DNA of 54,470 bases from Dyadobacter alkalitolerans DSM 23607 (GCF_000428845.1 NZ_AUAS01000020.1:1-54470), one strand, 5' to 3'. Shown: positions 16,304-25,302, counted from the first letter of the stretch. Made by a program: numbers and translations. Notes: generated from the sequence alone by a model not told the origin.

Positions 16304-18052
16304 TCACGCTGTAATGGTTTCAGAATGCCCAACCGTAGTAGCAATTGTGGGCGAAGTAATGCTGGCAACATAGCGCCATTCGCTTACAATTTGACTGGTG
16401 CTGAATTTGGCCATTACATATCCCCTTCTCGATGCATCCAGATATTGCAGGTCGTCCACAAGCAAGGCCAGCGCCTGCTCAAAACCGCCCAGCGAAGCTG
16501 GATCGGCGCCCAAATATTCTTCAAAACCAGGTGAAGTAACCGACGGGGCTGCCAGTTCCCGGCCTGCCTGGGATTTATCATTGGCGTTCAAATGGGAATA
16601 CCAGCCATTGTGTGAATCTCCGGCTAATGCAATGAGCTTTTTGCCTTTTGCCATCGCATACACCGTTTCCCGCTCAACCGGATACCCATCCCATGCATCC
16701 AGATTATACGGCAGTACCGTTTGCACCCGCGCTTTCTGCTGCGGTGTTAATGTTGGATCGCTGGCCAGCAGACGCGCTTTTAATTGGGTAAGCTCAATCA
16801 TTAAAGTCTGGAACATTTTGAATGTGGCTGGACTTGCCGAGCCCGTTGCATCCACTTCACCCACGATTTGAACAATGGCTAGCAGCAACTCAGCGGGAAC
16901 ATACATTTTCCCCATCAAAACCTGTTGTCCCAACACCTGCCACGCACCTTTGCCGGAACCTATGGCAGAACCAAGCCAGTTGAGCTGCTCTTTTCCCAGT
17001 ATTGTGCGGTTTGGATTGACCCAGTCTTTTTGGAAAGCAGCGGCGTCCAGTCCGGTTTGGGTAAAATAATTGGCGTAGGAAAGCTGCTTGTCCCGCCCGA
17101 TGATGCGTGTGTCGAGCATATGCAGGTCCATAATGTTACCAAATGAGAAACTCCTGTAAATCTTCTCGTCTACCAGCGTCCGCACACCAATGTATTCGTG
17201 ATAGGCCTTGATGGCCCGCTGTTTTCTATCCTGAAAGCTTCCTTCGTTCTGGTTGTGATTTTGGGCGCCTTCCTTGTATGCATCATTGGCCACTTCGTGA
17301 TCGTCCCAAACGCAGATGAATGGCTTTTTCTGATGCGCCAGTTGCAGCTGGGGATCGCTTCGGTATTGTTTGAAACGCGTGCGGTAATCGTCCAGGGATA
17401 GGATTTCATTCTCAGGCTTGTGAAGGCGTCCTTGCGCAATGGTGTCGGGATTGGAACCGTACTTACCTGCGCCGTATTCATAAATGTAATCTCCCAAATG
17501 CAAAACAACATCCGCATCCGAGGCTGCAATGGCCCCGTAAACATTAAATAGCCCGGCTGGATAATTTGAGCACGAACAAACGGCAAGCTTTACCTCATCC
17601 ATCTCGCCAGCCTTCCCCAGCGTTTTGGTTTCACCTGTCGGCGAGACTACATTCGTATTTGTGATCGAAAACCGGTAGTAATATTTGGTGTTCGATTTCA
17701 AGCCGCTGATATCCACGCTGATCGTAAAATCATCATCCATGGAAGCATCCACCATTTCTGTTTTAATGATCTGGGCAAAACCCGCATCGCTGGCAAGATC
17801 ATAGGTGAGGGTAACTTTTTGCGAAGATGCGTTTGCGGGGGTAACCCTTGTCCAGAGAATGATCTGGCTGCTGGTCGGATCAAAACTAGCGACATTATAA
17901 TCAAAGCTGCCATTCTGATCGGGGTCGTTGGGACCTGGAATATTGTGATCGGTGCAGCTGCCGATCAGGACGGTTGATAAAATAACGCCTCCTGCTCCTA
18001 GCACCGAGCGTTCTAAAAATTTCCTGCGGTTAATTGTAGTGTTGCCTTTCAT
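16304..18052 (-). CDS. phoD: PhoD-family alkaline phosphatase (Tat-exported)
   Basis: A 582-residue protein from the ATG at 18052. A longer frame begins at TTG (18067) but the ATG gives a clean twin-arginine signal (NRRKFLERSVLGAGG) with a possible lipobox STVLIGSC. A PhoD N-terminal domain (about 50-145) precedes the metallophosphatase domain. The latter has LAVCSCSNYPAG, VLHLGDYIYEYG, CVWDDHEVANDAY, MLDTRIIGRD and LAGDSHNGWYSHLN, all signature residues of PhoD Ca/Fe phosphodiesterases-monoesterases. It liberates phosphate from phosphodiesters and monoesters in the periplasm. It is followed after 43 bases by the ExeM/NucH nuclease, probably one operon for using DNA phosphate. Confidence 0.92.
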   Translation of the reverse strand: MKGNTTINRRKFLERSVLGAGGVILSTVLIGSCTDHNIPGPNDPDQNGSFDYNVASFDPTSSQIILWTRVTPANASSQKVTLTYDLASDAGFAQIIKTEMVDASMDDDFTISVDISGLKSNTKYYYRFSITNTNVVSPTGETKTLGKAGEMDEVKLAVCSCSNYPAGLFNVYGAIAASDADVVLHLGDYIYEYGAGKYGSNPDTIAQGRLHKPENEILSLDDYRTRFKQYRSDPQLQLAHQKKPFICVWDDHEVANDAYKEGAQNHNQNEGSFQDRKQRAIKAYHEYIGVRTLVDEKIYRSFSFGNIMDLHMLDTRIIGRDKQLSYANYFTQTGLDAAAFQKDWVNPNRTILGKEQLNWLGSAIGSGKGAWQVLGQQVLMGKMYVPAELLLAIVQIVGEVDATGSASPATFKMFQTLMIELTQLKARLLASDPTLTPQQKARVQTVLPYNLDAWDGYPVERETVYAMAKGKKLIALAGDSHNGWYSHLNANDKSQAGRELAAPSVTSPGFEEYLGADPASLGGFEQALALLVDDLQYLDASRRGYVMAKFSTSQIVSEWRYVASITSPTIATTVGHSETITA

Positions 18053-18345
18053 ACAGCCATGGATCAATTGAGATTAATCCATAAAGCTACTGCACGTGTG
18101 TTTCCAGGGTGTATCCAGAAGTTTAAGTTGTTGTTAAGCTATTTGCATAGTTGCCTACTTGGCATAGCTATTTGCGTATTTCCTCGGCATGGGATTGGCG
18201 TATGTTACGAATTATTGTGTACAATAAATGGTAACATCATGTATATTAGCATATAAGGTTTTATAATAGCGTCTTCCTGCACATCAAGCTCAGCATGATA
18301 TTGCGCCAAAAGCATTGCTTTCATAATGATAGCATATAGCTTTTT
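18053..18345. other. Intergenic stretch upstream of phoD and downstream of the XRE gene
   Basis: About 290 AT-rich bases. It must hold the promoter of the minus-strand phoD-nuclease pair. I see no recognisable gene; short open frames here lack protein character. I could not find a convincing Bacteroidota promoter (TTG with TAnnTTTG) by eye. Confidence 0.4.
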
Positions 18346-18588
18346 TCATATTATTTGCTCCAAAGGATCAGTCCCATCTATTAGGATAAATATGTCTTCA
18401 ACCGTTTTACCAAATACTCTGGCCAGCTTTATCGCCAGAATGGCTGACGGCATGAATTTTCCTGTTTCAATAGCATTAATCGCTTGGCGAGAGACATCAA
18501 CCTTTTCTGCCAATTCGCCCTGAGTCATCCGGACAATTGCACGTTCTACACGCAGCGTATTATCCAACCGTTGGTTTCGAGCTTTCAA
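18346..18588 (-). CDS. XRE-type helix-turn-helix regulator with TTG start
   Basis: An 80-residue DNA-binding protein. The helix-turn-helix is clear: VRMTQGELAEKVDVSRQAIN followed by AIETGKFMPSAILAIKLARVFG and VEDIFI, as in small XRE/Cro regulators. The longer open frame to 18681 is only the out-of-frame shadow of the upstream gene. The natural start is TTG at 18588-18586, which overlaps the upstream stop TGA by four bases (TTGA). It is coupled to the membrane protein at 18585-19055, a common pairing of a small XRE regulator with a small membrane protein in bacteria. Confidence 0.85.
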   Translation of the reverse strand: MKARNQRLDNTLRVERAIVRMTQGELAEKVDVSRQAINAIETGKFMPSAILAIKLARVFGKTVEDIFILIDGTDPLEQII

Positions 18589-19055
18589 TTTCGGTCTGAC
18601 TGGAAGAAGACAGCATAATAATATCGCAGAACGTAGGTGACAAAGAAACTGCTTAGCCCAAGCCCTAAAATACTTACCCATGTATTAATGAGTTGATAAC
18701 CAGGTGTAAAGTAAAAGAAAGCAAATAAAGCCAGCATGACAATGAACTGAACATAGATGGCAAACTGGATAGACTCTAACCGGACTTTATAGAAAAATTC
18801 ATCTGGTTCCTTCGCTAGAAATAAGGCAATAATCCCAACGACAACTAAGCACACTGCACCACTTAGGAATGTTGCATTAATATCCCAAAAATTTGCAGGG
18901 TATGGATATGACCCGTCGTTCATTGCCCGCTCGGGTTGAAGGATTCGATAAAAGTTGACTAAGCCATTATTAGTCGCGATCAGCATGCCTGTTAATCCAA
19001 TAGATACAGCCAGCAAACCTTTTGCACGGTAGTGAGTAGGCAGTAGTAGTTTCAT
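18585..19055 (-). CDS. Four-helix membrane protein, partner of an XRE regulator
   Basis: A 156-residue protein with about four transmembrane helices: LLAVSIGLTGMLIATNNG, FLSGAVCLVVVGIIALFL, FAIYVQFIVMLALFAFFYF and WVSILGLGLSSFFVTYVL. I recognise no catalytic motif or named family. Its stop overlaps the TTG start of the XRE regulator, so the two are made together. The arrangement suggests a membrane sensor or sequestering partner for the regulator, which is inference. The start ATG at 19055 is followed by basic residues, which supports an N-in topology. Confidence 0.8.
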   Translation of the reverse strand: MKLLLPTHYRAKGLLAVSIGLTGMLIATNNGLVNFYRILQPERAMNDGSYPYPANFWDINATFLSGAVCLVVVGIIALFLAKEPDEFFYKVRLESIQFAIYVQFIVMLALFAFFYFTPGYQLINTWVSILGLGLSSFFVTYVLRYYYAVFFQSDRN

Positions 19056-19232
19056 TTTTTGAATGTTTAAATGTCCCTTAAAAGTAAACAGAAGATTACT
19101 TTATGTAAAGTTTTATTTACAGTTTCTTTTTGCAAACCCATGCTGACTCAGTTCGGCTCTCTTTTATCCCAATTGATCTGAATCAGATTGCTCGCCTTGT
19201 TCTGTTTTTAAATCTTTGCTTTTAAAAAAGCT

Positions 19233-20546
19233 ATGATCGTTAAAAACACTCACATTTTCGACGGAAATCCAATAGGCAAAACTTCGGACATTCGTATTTC
19301 AGATGAGGGATTGATCCTTCAAATTGCTAAAAACCTTGATGCAGCAGATAGTGAAACTGTCATCGACTGTGCCGGCATGATTGCGCTTCCTGGACTCACC
19401 GATGCACACCGGCACGTGTGGCAAGCTCCTTTCAAAAGTGTAGCAGCAGACATGATGCTCATGGAATATCTCAACCGGGTTGTTGGAGGTATCGGTGCAC
19501 AAATTAGCGCACAAGAATTATATCTGATCAATTTGTACGGCTACATCCAATGTGCTCAAGCAGGGATTACCAATGTTTTTGACTGGTCGCACATCATGAA
19601 TTCGCCTGAACACGCCGACGCAGCTATCCAGGCAGCGGCAGATTCGGGACTGAATGTACTATTTTTCCATTCTACATCTGCTCACGAGCGGGACAAATAC
19701 TGGAATCACAGCACCGCCCCCCATGATCAGGATATCGAGCGCTTGGCAGCCATTTACAAAAACTGTTTTGCCAATGTTCGCCTTGGTATGGGCATTAGAG
19801 GGCCCGAATTTGCAACAATGGAGGTAAATAAAATGGATATCCAGCAAGCAAAAGCGCTGGGTATCCCCGCATCTATGCACATCGGCAGCTCCATTTTGGG
19901 CAAGATCGCCAAACCGGTCATGCAGCTTGGCGCACAACAACTATTGAGCAGTGACCTAAATTTGGTGCATTGTTGCACGCTATCCAAAGACGAATTCAAG
20001 CTGATCGGTGAGGCAGGATGCCTTGTAACGATGACACCGGAAGCCGAAATGCAGACTGGTTTGGGAGAACCCGCAGCCGGCTTTATTGCAGACATCCCTG
20101 GCCTGAAGTGGTCGGTGGGGATAGACATTCCGACATCTTCTACGGACAGCCTTATGTTCCAACAGCGGCTATTGCTGCAAAGCTACCGCGCAATCGTCAA
20201 CAACCGTATAATTGAAAAAATGGAGTTTCCAGTGCAGATGCCGTACAATACGAATCAATTCTTTTTTGATTCCATGGAAAATGCCAACCAATTTAGCGGC
20301 ATGAACACCTCTGCTCGCATTCAGGTAGGGGCAAAAGCCTGTTTTTCATTAATTAAATGGGAAGATCTGCGCAACGATGCTTTCGCTTCAAATCCTGCCT
20401 TCTACTATTTAAGTGAAAGTAATATTGACTCAATTGTTCTTAATGGAAAGCTTGCAAAAAGCAAAGGACAGTGGCTGCTGCATGATCTTGATGAGCTTAG
20501 AAATAAGGTTAATGTCATTGTGGCCAGGACGATGAAGGGTTTTTAA
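19233..20546 (+). CDS. Amidohydrolase (SsnA/chlorohydrolase-like)
   Basis: A 437-residue metal-dependent hydrolase. The N-terminal composite domain is typical (MIVKNTHIFDGNPIG, VIDCAGMIALPGLTDAHRH). Metal ligands are H59 and H61 (HxH), a His near 214 (ASMHIGSSI), a His near 244 (NLVHCCTL) and an Asp near 299 (VGIDIPTSST). The set fits mononuclear deaminases or hydrolases of the cytosine-deaminase/chlorohydrolase subgroup, acting on heterocyclic or aryl amides in the cytoplasm. The next gene, a DAPG-hydrolase-like protein, begins 54 bases later on the same strand, so both may serve one pathway. Confidence 0.9.
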   Translation: MIVKNTHIFDGNPIGKTSDIRISDEGLILQIAKNLDAADSETVIDCAGMIALPGLTDAHRHVWQAPFKSVAADMMLMEYLNRVVGGIGAQISAQELYLINLYGYIQCAQAGITNVFDWSHIMNSPEHADAAIQAAADSGLNVLFFHSTSAHERDKYWNHSTAPHDQDIERLAAIYKNCFANVRLGMGIRGPEFATMEVNKMDIQQAKALGIPASMHIGSSILGKIAKPVMQLGAQQLLSSDLNLVHCCTLSKDEFKLIGEAGCLVTMTPEAEMQTGLGEPAAGFIADIPGLKWSVGIDIPTSSTDSLMFQQRLLLQSYRAIVNNRIIEKMEFPVQMPYNTNQFFFDSMENANQFSGMNTSARIQVGAKACFSLIKWEDLRNDAFASNPAFYYLSESNIDSIVLNGKLAKSKGQWLLHDLDELRNKVNVIVARTMKGF

Positions 20547-20600
20547 ACGCTCTTGCGTATGCCAATGGTCGTTATTAGTAACTCTAATGTTTGAAAAATT

Positions 20601-21260
20601 ATGAAGTTGGAGAATCCCTTGGATTTCGGATGGGAAATGAAAACACTGAATTCCGCACAGACTGACTTTTCGATCACCGAAAATGGCGTTCTGCACCTGA
20701 CCATCGAGCACGAAACCTTGGAAGGTATCACGCCCCGCATGCTCGAATGGTGGTTTAGAAATATTGGAGGAGACATGGAGTATAAAGGCAGAACTTACTC
20801 AAAATACCGCGTGTGGCACCCGCTGGACCACATTCATTGGGAATTAAGCAAAAATGTGCGCAAGGACAGAAGTGTTGGCGTAGGTTCCTATTTCCGCATC
20901 GTGGAAGCGTTTGGCAGAAACCCGGATTTTGCCGTAGATAGCGTTGAAATGGTCACTAAGCTCGACGACACCGGCATTAGGCTTGTAAAAAGGATATTTG
21001 GGTTGGAGATATTTAGCCTTGAACATTGGTTTGAGCCCGCAGGTGATTGCCATTGTGCTTACCGCTCGTTGATGATCGTTGGATATGAGAGCTGGTTTGG
21101 GAGATTTATCATTAACCCTATCATCCGTTCATGGATCTTTACGGATGACATGGGATTTGCCTGGCTAAAACACAATATTGAGGAAGTAGGTAACTTCGAG
21201 TTTTTCCTGCCAGATCTATATCGAAGCCATATTGGCGACCGCATGTTGAAGGTAAAGTAA
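20601..21260 (+). CDS. DAPG-hydrolase-like (PhlG-type) protein
   Basis: A 219-residue protein of the 2,4-diacetylphloroglucinol hydrolase fold. Signatures are MLEWWFRN (48-54), YRVWHPLDHIHWEL (from 69), an acidic residue E102 in RIVEAFG, LEHWFEP (H142) and FAWLKHNIEEVGN (H191). The H73/H77/H79, E102, H142, H191 pattern resembles the Zn-binding set of PhlG, which cleaves a C-C bond in acylated phloroglucinols. Substrate of this homologue is unknown; many members act on other aryl ketones or carry out unrelated steps. It is likely cotranscribed with the amidohydrolase and is followed by a strong terminator. Confidence 0.75.
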   Translation: MKLENPLDFGWEMKTLNSAQTDFSITENGVLHLTIEHETLEGITPRMLEWWFRNIGGDMEYKGRTYSKYRVWHPLDHIHWELSKNVRKDRSVGVGSYFRIVEAFGRNPDFAVDSVEMVTKLDDTGIRLVKRIFGLEIFSLEHWFEPAGDCHCAYRSLMIVGYESWFGRFIINPIIRSWIFTDDMGFAWLKHNIEEVGNFEFFLPDLYRSHIGDRMLKVK

Positions 21261-21295
21261 TCTTCCTAAATGTTGGCTTAATGATTTATCCACAA

Positions 21296-21331
21296 ACAGG
21301 CGTTATGATTAACATAGCGCCTGTTTTTTTA
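21296..21331 (+). terminator. Intrinsic terminator after the amidohydrolase/DAPG-hydrolase pair
   Basis: ACAGGCGTTATG (21296-21307) pairs with CATAGCGCCTGT (21313-21324) with one mismatch or bulge, then seven T residues follow. It lies 35 bases after the stop of the DAPG-hydrolase-like gene. Confidence 0.88.
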
Positions 21332-21393
21332 GTTATATAAAGCAATCCGTATGCTAGTTTGACAGTAATATTGAAGCAGCATAACCACAAAGA

Positions 21394-21422
21394 AAGGGAA
21401 GAACGAAGCCGCTCTTCCCTTT
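21394..21422 (-). terminator. Hairpin downstream of the T9SS-cargo pseudogene
   Basis: AAAGGGAAGAAC and GCTCTTCCCTTT form a near-perfect stem (21394-21422) with a short loop, 20 bases past the minus-strand stop at 21442. The T-run on that strand is weak, so termination is probable but not certain. Confidence 0.5.
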
Positions 21423-21441
21423 ACTGGACTACAATGAAATA

Positions 21442-22698
21442 TCAGTGCTTAATGATGCGATGGGTGAATTCAATACTATCCATTTCAGAAATGACCACAT
21501 AAGTGCCCGGATTAAGACCAGACACATCCACCGGCTCCGCACTTATAACTGTTGAAGTTTTGACTAACAGACCTGTGAGGTTGTAAATGCTGATTTTTGT
21601 TTTGCCGTTGTTATGGCCAAGGTAAAATTTGTCAATTACCGGATTAGGATACAGTGTTACCGCTTCCTTTTCTGCGGCTATACTCACGACCCTGCTGTAA
21701 GTGAACGTTCCATCCTGATCGACTTGCTTCAACCTGTAATAGGCGGTCTGTCTGGATCCGTAATCCGTGTATTTGTAGCTGCGCAGCTGGTTACACGACA
21801 AACTGCCCATCATCCAATGCTTGTCCTTGCCCAAATGTAGCATTGGCCTGATACACCTGGCCATCTGCGGGCAGAGCGCTCACCGGAGTGCCCTTTCTGG
21901 CCACTACAAGGCGCCGTGCGCCGCTACCTTGTTTCCAAACAGCACGCAGGCTCGTACCTTCCACCTGCTGAACGCCAAGCTCAGATGCTGGCTTGTCTGG
22001 TTCAAGTGGAATCTGGATTTTAACTACCTCGCCGGGCGCGTGATAAACCGGCGCGTAATAGCCGTTAAAATCAGAGATTTGCGCATAATAAGTCATTCCG
22101 GCTTTTAGATTGGTGACTGTAAAAGCATTGCCATTGGTGGAGCTTCAAATGATATAATTACCTGCCCCGAGCTGGCTACCTTTTCCGAAATCTTTGTTTC
22201 CACCAGCATAGCGCACAAAATCGGTGGGCTGCACAGTTACTGGTCCGTCCTGGCGCATGAGGATGATCCGGTTTTTACCTCCCAGACTATTGAAAACAAA
22301 TGTAGCCGATGAACCGGTAACATCAGTGAGTGTTACCTGCGAATTCTGCGTCGGTCTTTCGACCGTATTGACCTGGCCTGCAAAGTATTGATCTTTCAAA
22401 TAATAGGCATAACCAGCCGCATCCACATCGTAAGAGTAAATCCGGAAGTAATAAGCCGTACCAGCTTCCAGGTCGGTCACCGGCGTAGTGTTCTCACCCG
22501 AATCATGCACCCCAAATTCTCCTTTCTGGCCAGGATAATCCTGCTGGCACCACCGCCCGCCTGCAATTCGATCTTCACCGAGGTGCCGGTTACATTGGAT
22601 AAAATAAGCGATTTGGTCGGTTCCGTTGGCGCCTGGGCGCATAGCGTATTGTGAATGCCCAGGATTATGAGCATTGTCAATTGTAGTATTTTTGTCAT
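21442..22698 (-). pseudogene. Decayed T9SS-secreted protein gene
   Basis: Reading from the ATG at 22698 there is a signal peptide (MTKILQLTMLIILGIHNTLCAQ) and a repeated beta-rich module (VTGTSVKIELQAGGGASRII, later VTGSSATFVFNSLGGKNRII and VEGTSLRAVWKQGSGARRLV). Near 22520 the frame shifts. At 22147-22145 an in-frame TGA interrupts an otherwise continuous module (GNYII then SSTNGNAFTVTNLKAG). Near 21795 a third break leads into the T9SS type A sorting domain (AVTLYPNPVIDKFYLGHNN to the end at 21442). At least three disabling lesions are present, and the gene was once several modules longer. It was a surface or secreted protein of unknown function. Confidence 0.8.
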
Positions 22699-22712
22699 GG
22701 TTTAAGTTGAAA

Positions 22713-23279
22713 TTAATGTCGATTATTGAGCTTTTGAAAACCAAAAAGCACCAGCAGACAACAAATGAGAAGCCCGATAGTTGCGGGGAAAATAATTGAA
22801 GTTCCGGCATTTCCTGCGCCGTCAACAGCCCAGACGATTTTACCTGTTGCCATCAACACCAGCACTGAAAGCCCGGAGTAAAGACTTCTTTTCCAGAATG
22901 CCAACGCTAAAAGCATAAAGGATAAAGGCACTAGTGAGGCAAGAAAAACTTTCGCGAAAGTCCAGTTCTCTTGCAGCCAGTCTTTTTCAAATTGCAGGAA
23001 CTGTTTGATATTATCCGGGACGTCACTTGGAGCGGCGAACCAAAACATGCTGGTCAATAGCAAGAAAATAGTCCCCATGATCCCTGCCAAGCTGTGCATG
23101 TAAGCAAAGTAGCAGAACGGGACCAGAAAAAGCGGCCGGATAAACCAGCTTGCCTGGTTCTGGTGCCGTTCATATACCCACAAAAAAAACGGGTCGCTGT
23201 TGAAAGCAAGGGCAACGAAAATAATGATGAGAAGGGCAAAGCCAGCAGCCAGTTGACTGTCCCTAACTTTGTTTATCAT
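22713..23279 (-). CDS. Multi-pass membrane protein of unknown function
   Basis: A 188-residue protein with five to six hydrophobic segments, for example LAAGFALLIIIFVALAF, HSLAGIMGTIFLLLTSMFWF, FAKVFLASLVPLSFMLLALAF and FPATIGLLICCLLVLFGF. It has a short acidic loop (DVPDNIKQFLQFEKDWLQEN). I recognise no named family. Its ATG follows the stop of the FAD monooxygenase after a single base (TGATATG), so the two are almost certainly translated from one message. It may anchor or aid that enzyme or move its substrate, but this is inference. Confidence 0.75.
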   Translation of the reverse strand: MINKVRDSQLAAGFALLIIIFVALAFNSDPFFLWVYERHQNQASWFIRPLFLVPFCYFAYMHSLAGIMGTIFLLLTSMFWFAAPSDVPDNIKQFLQFEKDWLQENWTFAKVFLASLVPLSFMLLALAFWKRSLYSGLSVLVLMATGKIVWAVDGAGNAGTSIIFPATIGLLICCLLVLFGFQKLNNRH

Positions 23280-23280
23280 A

Positions 23281-24417
23281 TCAGAACGTCACATTGTAGA
23301 GTTTTTCAAACTGCTTTTCCCTGGACGATGCAGGGCTCATGCGCAAAAGTGCATTGCGCAGTTTGGCCAGCAGCGGGTTATCAGTCTGCGCAATTTTCCC
23401 GATCATGCGCGATTGGCGGATCACATATTGGGTCCTTTCCATTCGCTTGCTTTCAAATTCTGCAAACACTTTTTCAAGTGGCTGGTCTTTCTTTAATTCC
23501 GTCAGCAATGTCGCCGCATCTTCAATCGCCTGGCAGGCACCCTGTCCCATATTAGGTGTAGTCGCGTGCGCTGCGTCACCCACGAGCAAAATGTTGCCAT
23601 GTGCATAATGAGCAAGCGGCGCAAGGTCGTATATATCAATGTGTATCAATGCTTGATGAGATGCCTTGCTTAGTATTTCGGGAATGGGATGATGAAATTT
23701 GCTAAACCATTTTGCAAGGTCCTGCGCACCGAATGCATTGAACACCGGATTATTAGCAATCGACCTTACGCATGCAAACCAGTAAATCTTCCCATCATTG
23801 AGCGGAACGATGCCAAACCGGCCCGACGTATCCCAGGTCTCGGAAGCACCGTGTGCCAGTGAACCAGCATCCTCGACAACGCCGCGCCAGCAAGTATACC
23901 CAGCGTAGCGTTTGACATCATCCGCAGCGATTTTACTTCGTAACAAGGAATTGATACCATCGGCCACAATCAGATAATCGGCCTGGTAAGCAGTACTATC
24001 GGCAAAATCCAATGTGATCTTTTTCCCAACGCGCTCTATGCCGATGGCCTTTTTGCCTTTGATGATTGAAGCCGGATCAATGTGGGCAAGCAATGCTTCA
24101 TGAAGCGTGTGACGGTGAATGCTGAAATTGTCCAGGCCGAATTTCTCACTGATTATCTTACTGTCATTTTCAGAAATAATCTGCCCTGTTCGATCCAAAA
24201 TCCTGAAATACGGAAGCTTGCGGCCCAGCGGGATAATGCCATCAGCGATACCGAGTACATCCAGCGCTTTTATCGCATTAGGCGCAAGCCCCAGCCCGGC
24301 CCCGACCGGTTTGAGGTGCGGGGCCGCTTCAAAAATCGTGGTTTCGTAACCTGCCTTTTGAAAAGCAATGGCTGCGGTCAGGCCTGCAATCCCTGCTCCT
24401 GAAATCGCTATTTTCAT
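23281..24417 (-). CDS. FAD-dependent aromatic-type monooxygenase
   Basis: A 378-residue class A flavoprotein monooxygenase. It has the N-terminal Rossmann motif GAGIAG (7-12) with E33 in TIFEAAP, the DG motif in LIVADGINSLLR and the second FAD motif LLVGDAAHATTPNMGQGACQ. Homologues hydroxylate aromatic acids, quinolones or similar rings using NAD(P)H and O2. It differs in sequence from the Tet(X)-like enzyme at 3294-4487. The gene overlaps the upstream lipoprotein gene by four bases (ATGA) and is followed after one base by a membrane protein gene, giving a tight three-gene unit. Confidence 0.9.
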   Translation of the reverse strand: MKIAISGAGIAGLTAAIAFQKAGYETTIFEAAPHLKPVGAGLGLAPNAIKALDVLGIADGIIPLGRKLPYFRILDRTGQIISENDSKIISEKFGLDNFSIHRHTLHEALLAHIDPASIIKGKKAIGIERVGKKITLDFADSTAYQADYLIVADGINSLLRSKIAADDVKRYAGYTCWRGVVEDAGSLAHGASETWDTSGRFGIVPLNDGKIYWFACVRSIANNPVFNAFGAQDLAKWFSKFHHPIPEILSKASHQALIHIDIYDLAPLAHYAHGNILLVGDAAHATTPNMGQGACQAIEDAATLLTELKKDQPLEKVFAEFESKRMERTQYVIRQSRMIGKIAQTDNPLLAKLRNALLRMSPASSREKQFEKLYNVTF

Positions 24418-25226
24418 GATTGTTGCCTGTAAATGAATTCTGACAATTCAACCTGGTAACCACCGGGGATCTTGGTCACACTCATTTTGGTTGGGTAATA
24501 ACCAGTCCGGGCATATTTGGCCGGTTGCGGAATGCTACGCTCAAACTTCCCTGTCAGCGCCTTTAGATATTCACCTGTAACCATAGGTTCGTAAAAATTC
24601 ACTTTACCATTGTAGGTGCCGTAAATGAAGGTTTGTGTAAACGGAGCAGGATTTTGCGGGTTCAGTTCCGGCGAGGTGATATCCGCCCAATGCACACCCA
24701 TTTTTGGAACACCGCCTGGTATGGGGATGTAGGTTTTGGGCAGATAATCCGGCGCAGGATAGGTTTTGTGCCCTGTTGAGTCAACTTCAAATGGCGGTAT
24801 TTTATTTAGCTCAGCCTCGGATTCCATGTAAAAATGAAAATCGAAATGCGCCTTGGTATAGACGTTTTCCGGAGGATGGCCATGTGGGTTCCAGTCCATG
24901 GTGACGTGATCAAAAACAGTGGCGCTTTTGTTTTCCGGCAATTGTAATGTGTAAATGATACTCTCGGGTGCATCGCCGTGGCCGCCGTGTTTCACCCGCC
25001 CGCCCGTGTGCATCTCAGGGATGGCAGCTTCGGTAAGCACAATTCCCGCTTTGAGTGGCTTATGATCGAAAGTCGTTTCGATGTAAGTCCAGGCCTCCCC
25101 GTCTGCTACCTTTACTTTTCCGCCTTTTAGCAGAACCGGATCCTGATTGATATCGTGATCATTTTCACTACACGAAGACAAAGCGATAGCTGCCGCTGCC
25201 AGGGCAGCGATGATTGTTTTTTTCAT
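24414..25226 (-). CDS. DUF5602/TTHB210-like lipoprotein
   Basis: A 270-residue protein with a lipoprotein signal (MKKTIIAALAAAAIALSSC, lipobox ending at Cys19). The mature part holds histidine-rich segments, MDWNPHGHPPENVYTKAHFD and FHFYME, and MGVHWADITSPELNP. These resemble the TTHB210-like/DUF5602 family of periplasmic proteins, whose function is not settled; the conserved histidines suggest metal binding. It overlaps the FAD monooxygenase by four bases and is 76 bases downstream of the hemerythrin-like gene. Family assignment is from pattern memory and moderate. Confidence 0.72.
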   Translation of the reverse strand: MKKTIIAALAAAAIALSSCSENDHDINQDPVLLKGGKVKVADGEAWTYIETTFDHKPLKAGIVLTEAAIPEMHTGGRVKHGGHGDAPESIIYTLQLPENKSATVFDHVTMDWNPHGHPPENVYTKAHFDFHFYMESEAELNKIPPFEVDSTGHKTYPAPDYLPKTYIPIPGGVPKMGVHWADITSPELNPQNPAPFTQTFIYGTYNGKVNFYEPMVTGEYLKALTGKFERSIPQPAKYARTGYYPTKMSVTKIPGGYQVELSEFIYRQQS

Positions 25227-25302
25227 TTGATTTATTTTTACGGCTATAAAATTTGATTAAATGTTTCCGGCTGTTGCAGCTGATGTTATTCAGCAAACCG
25301 GC

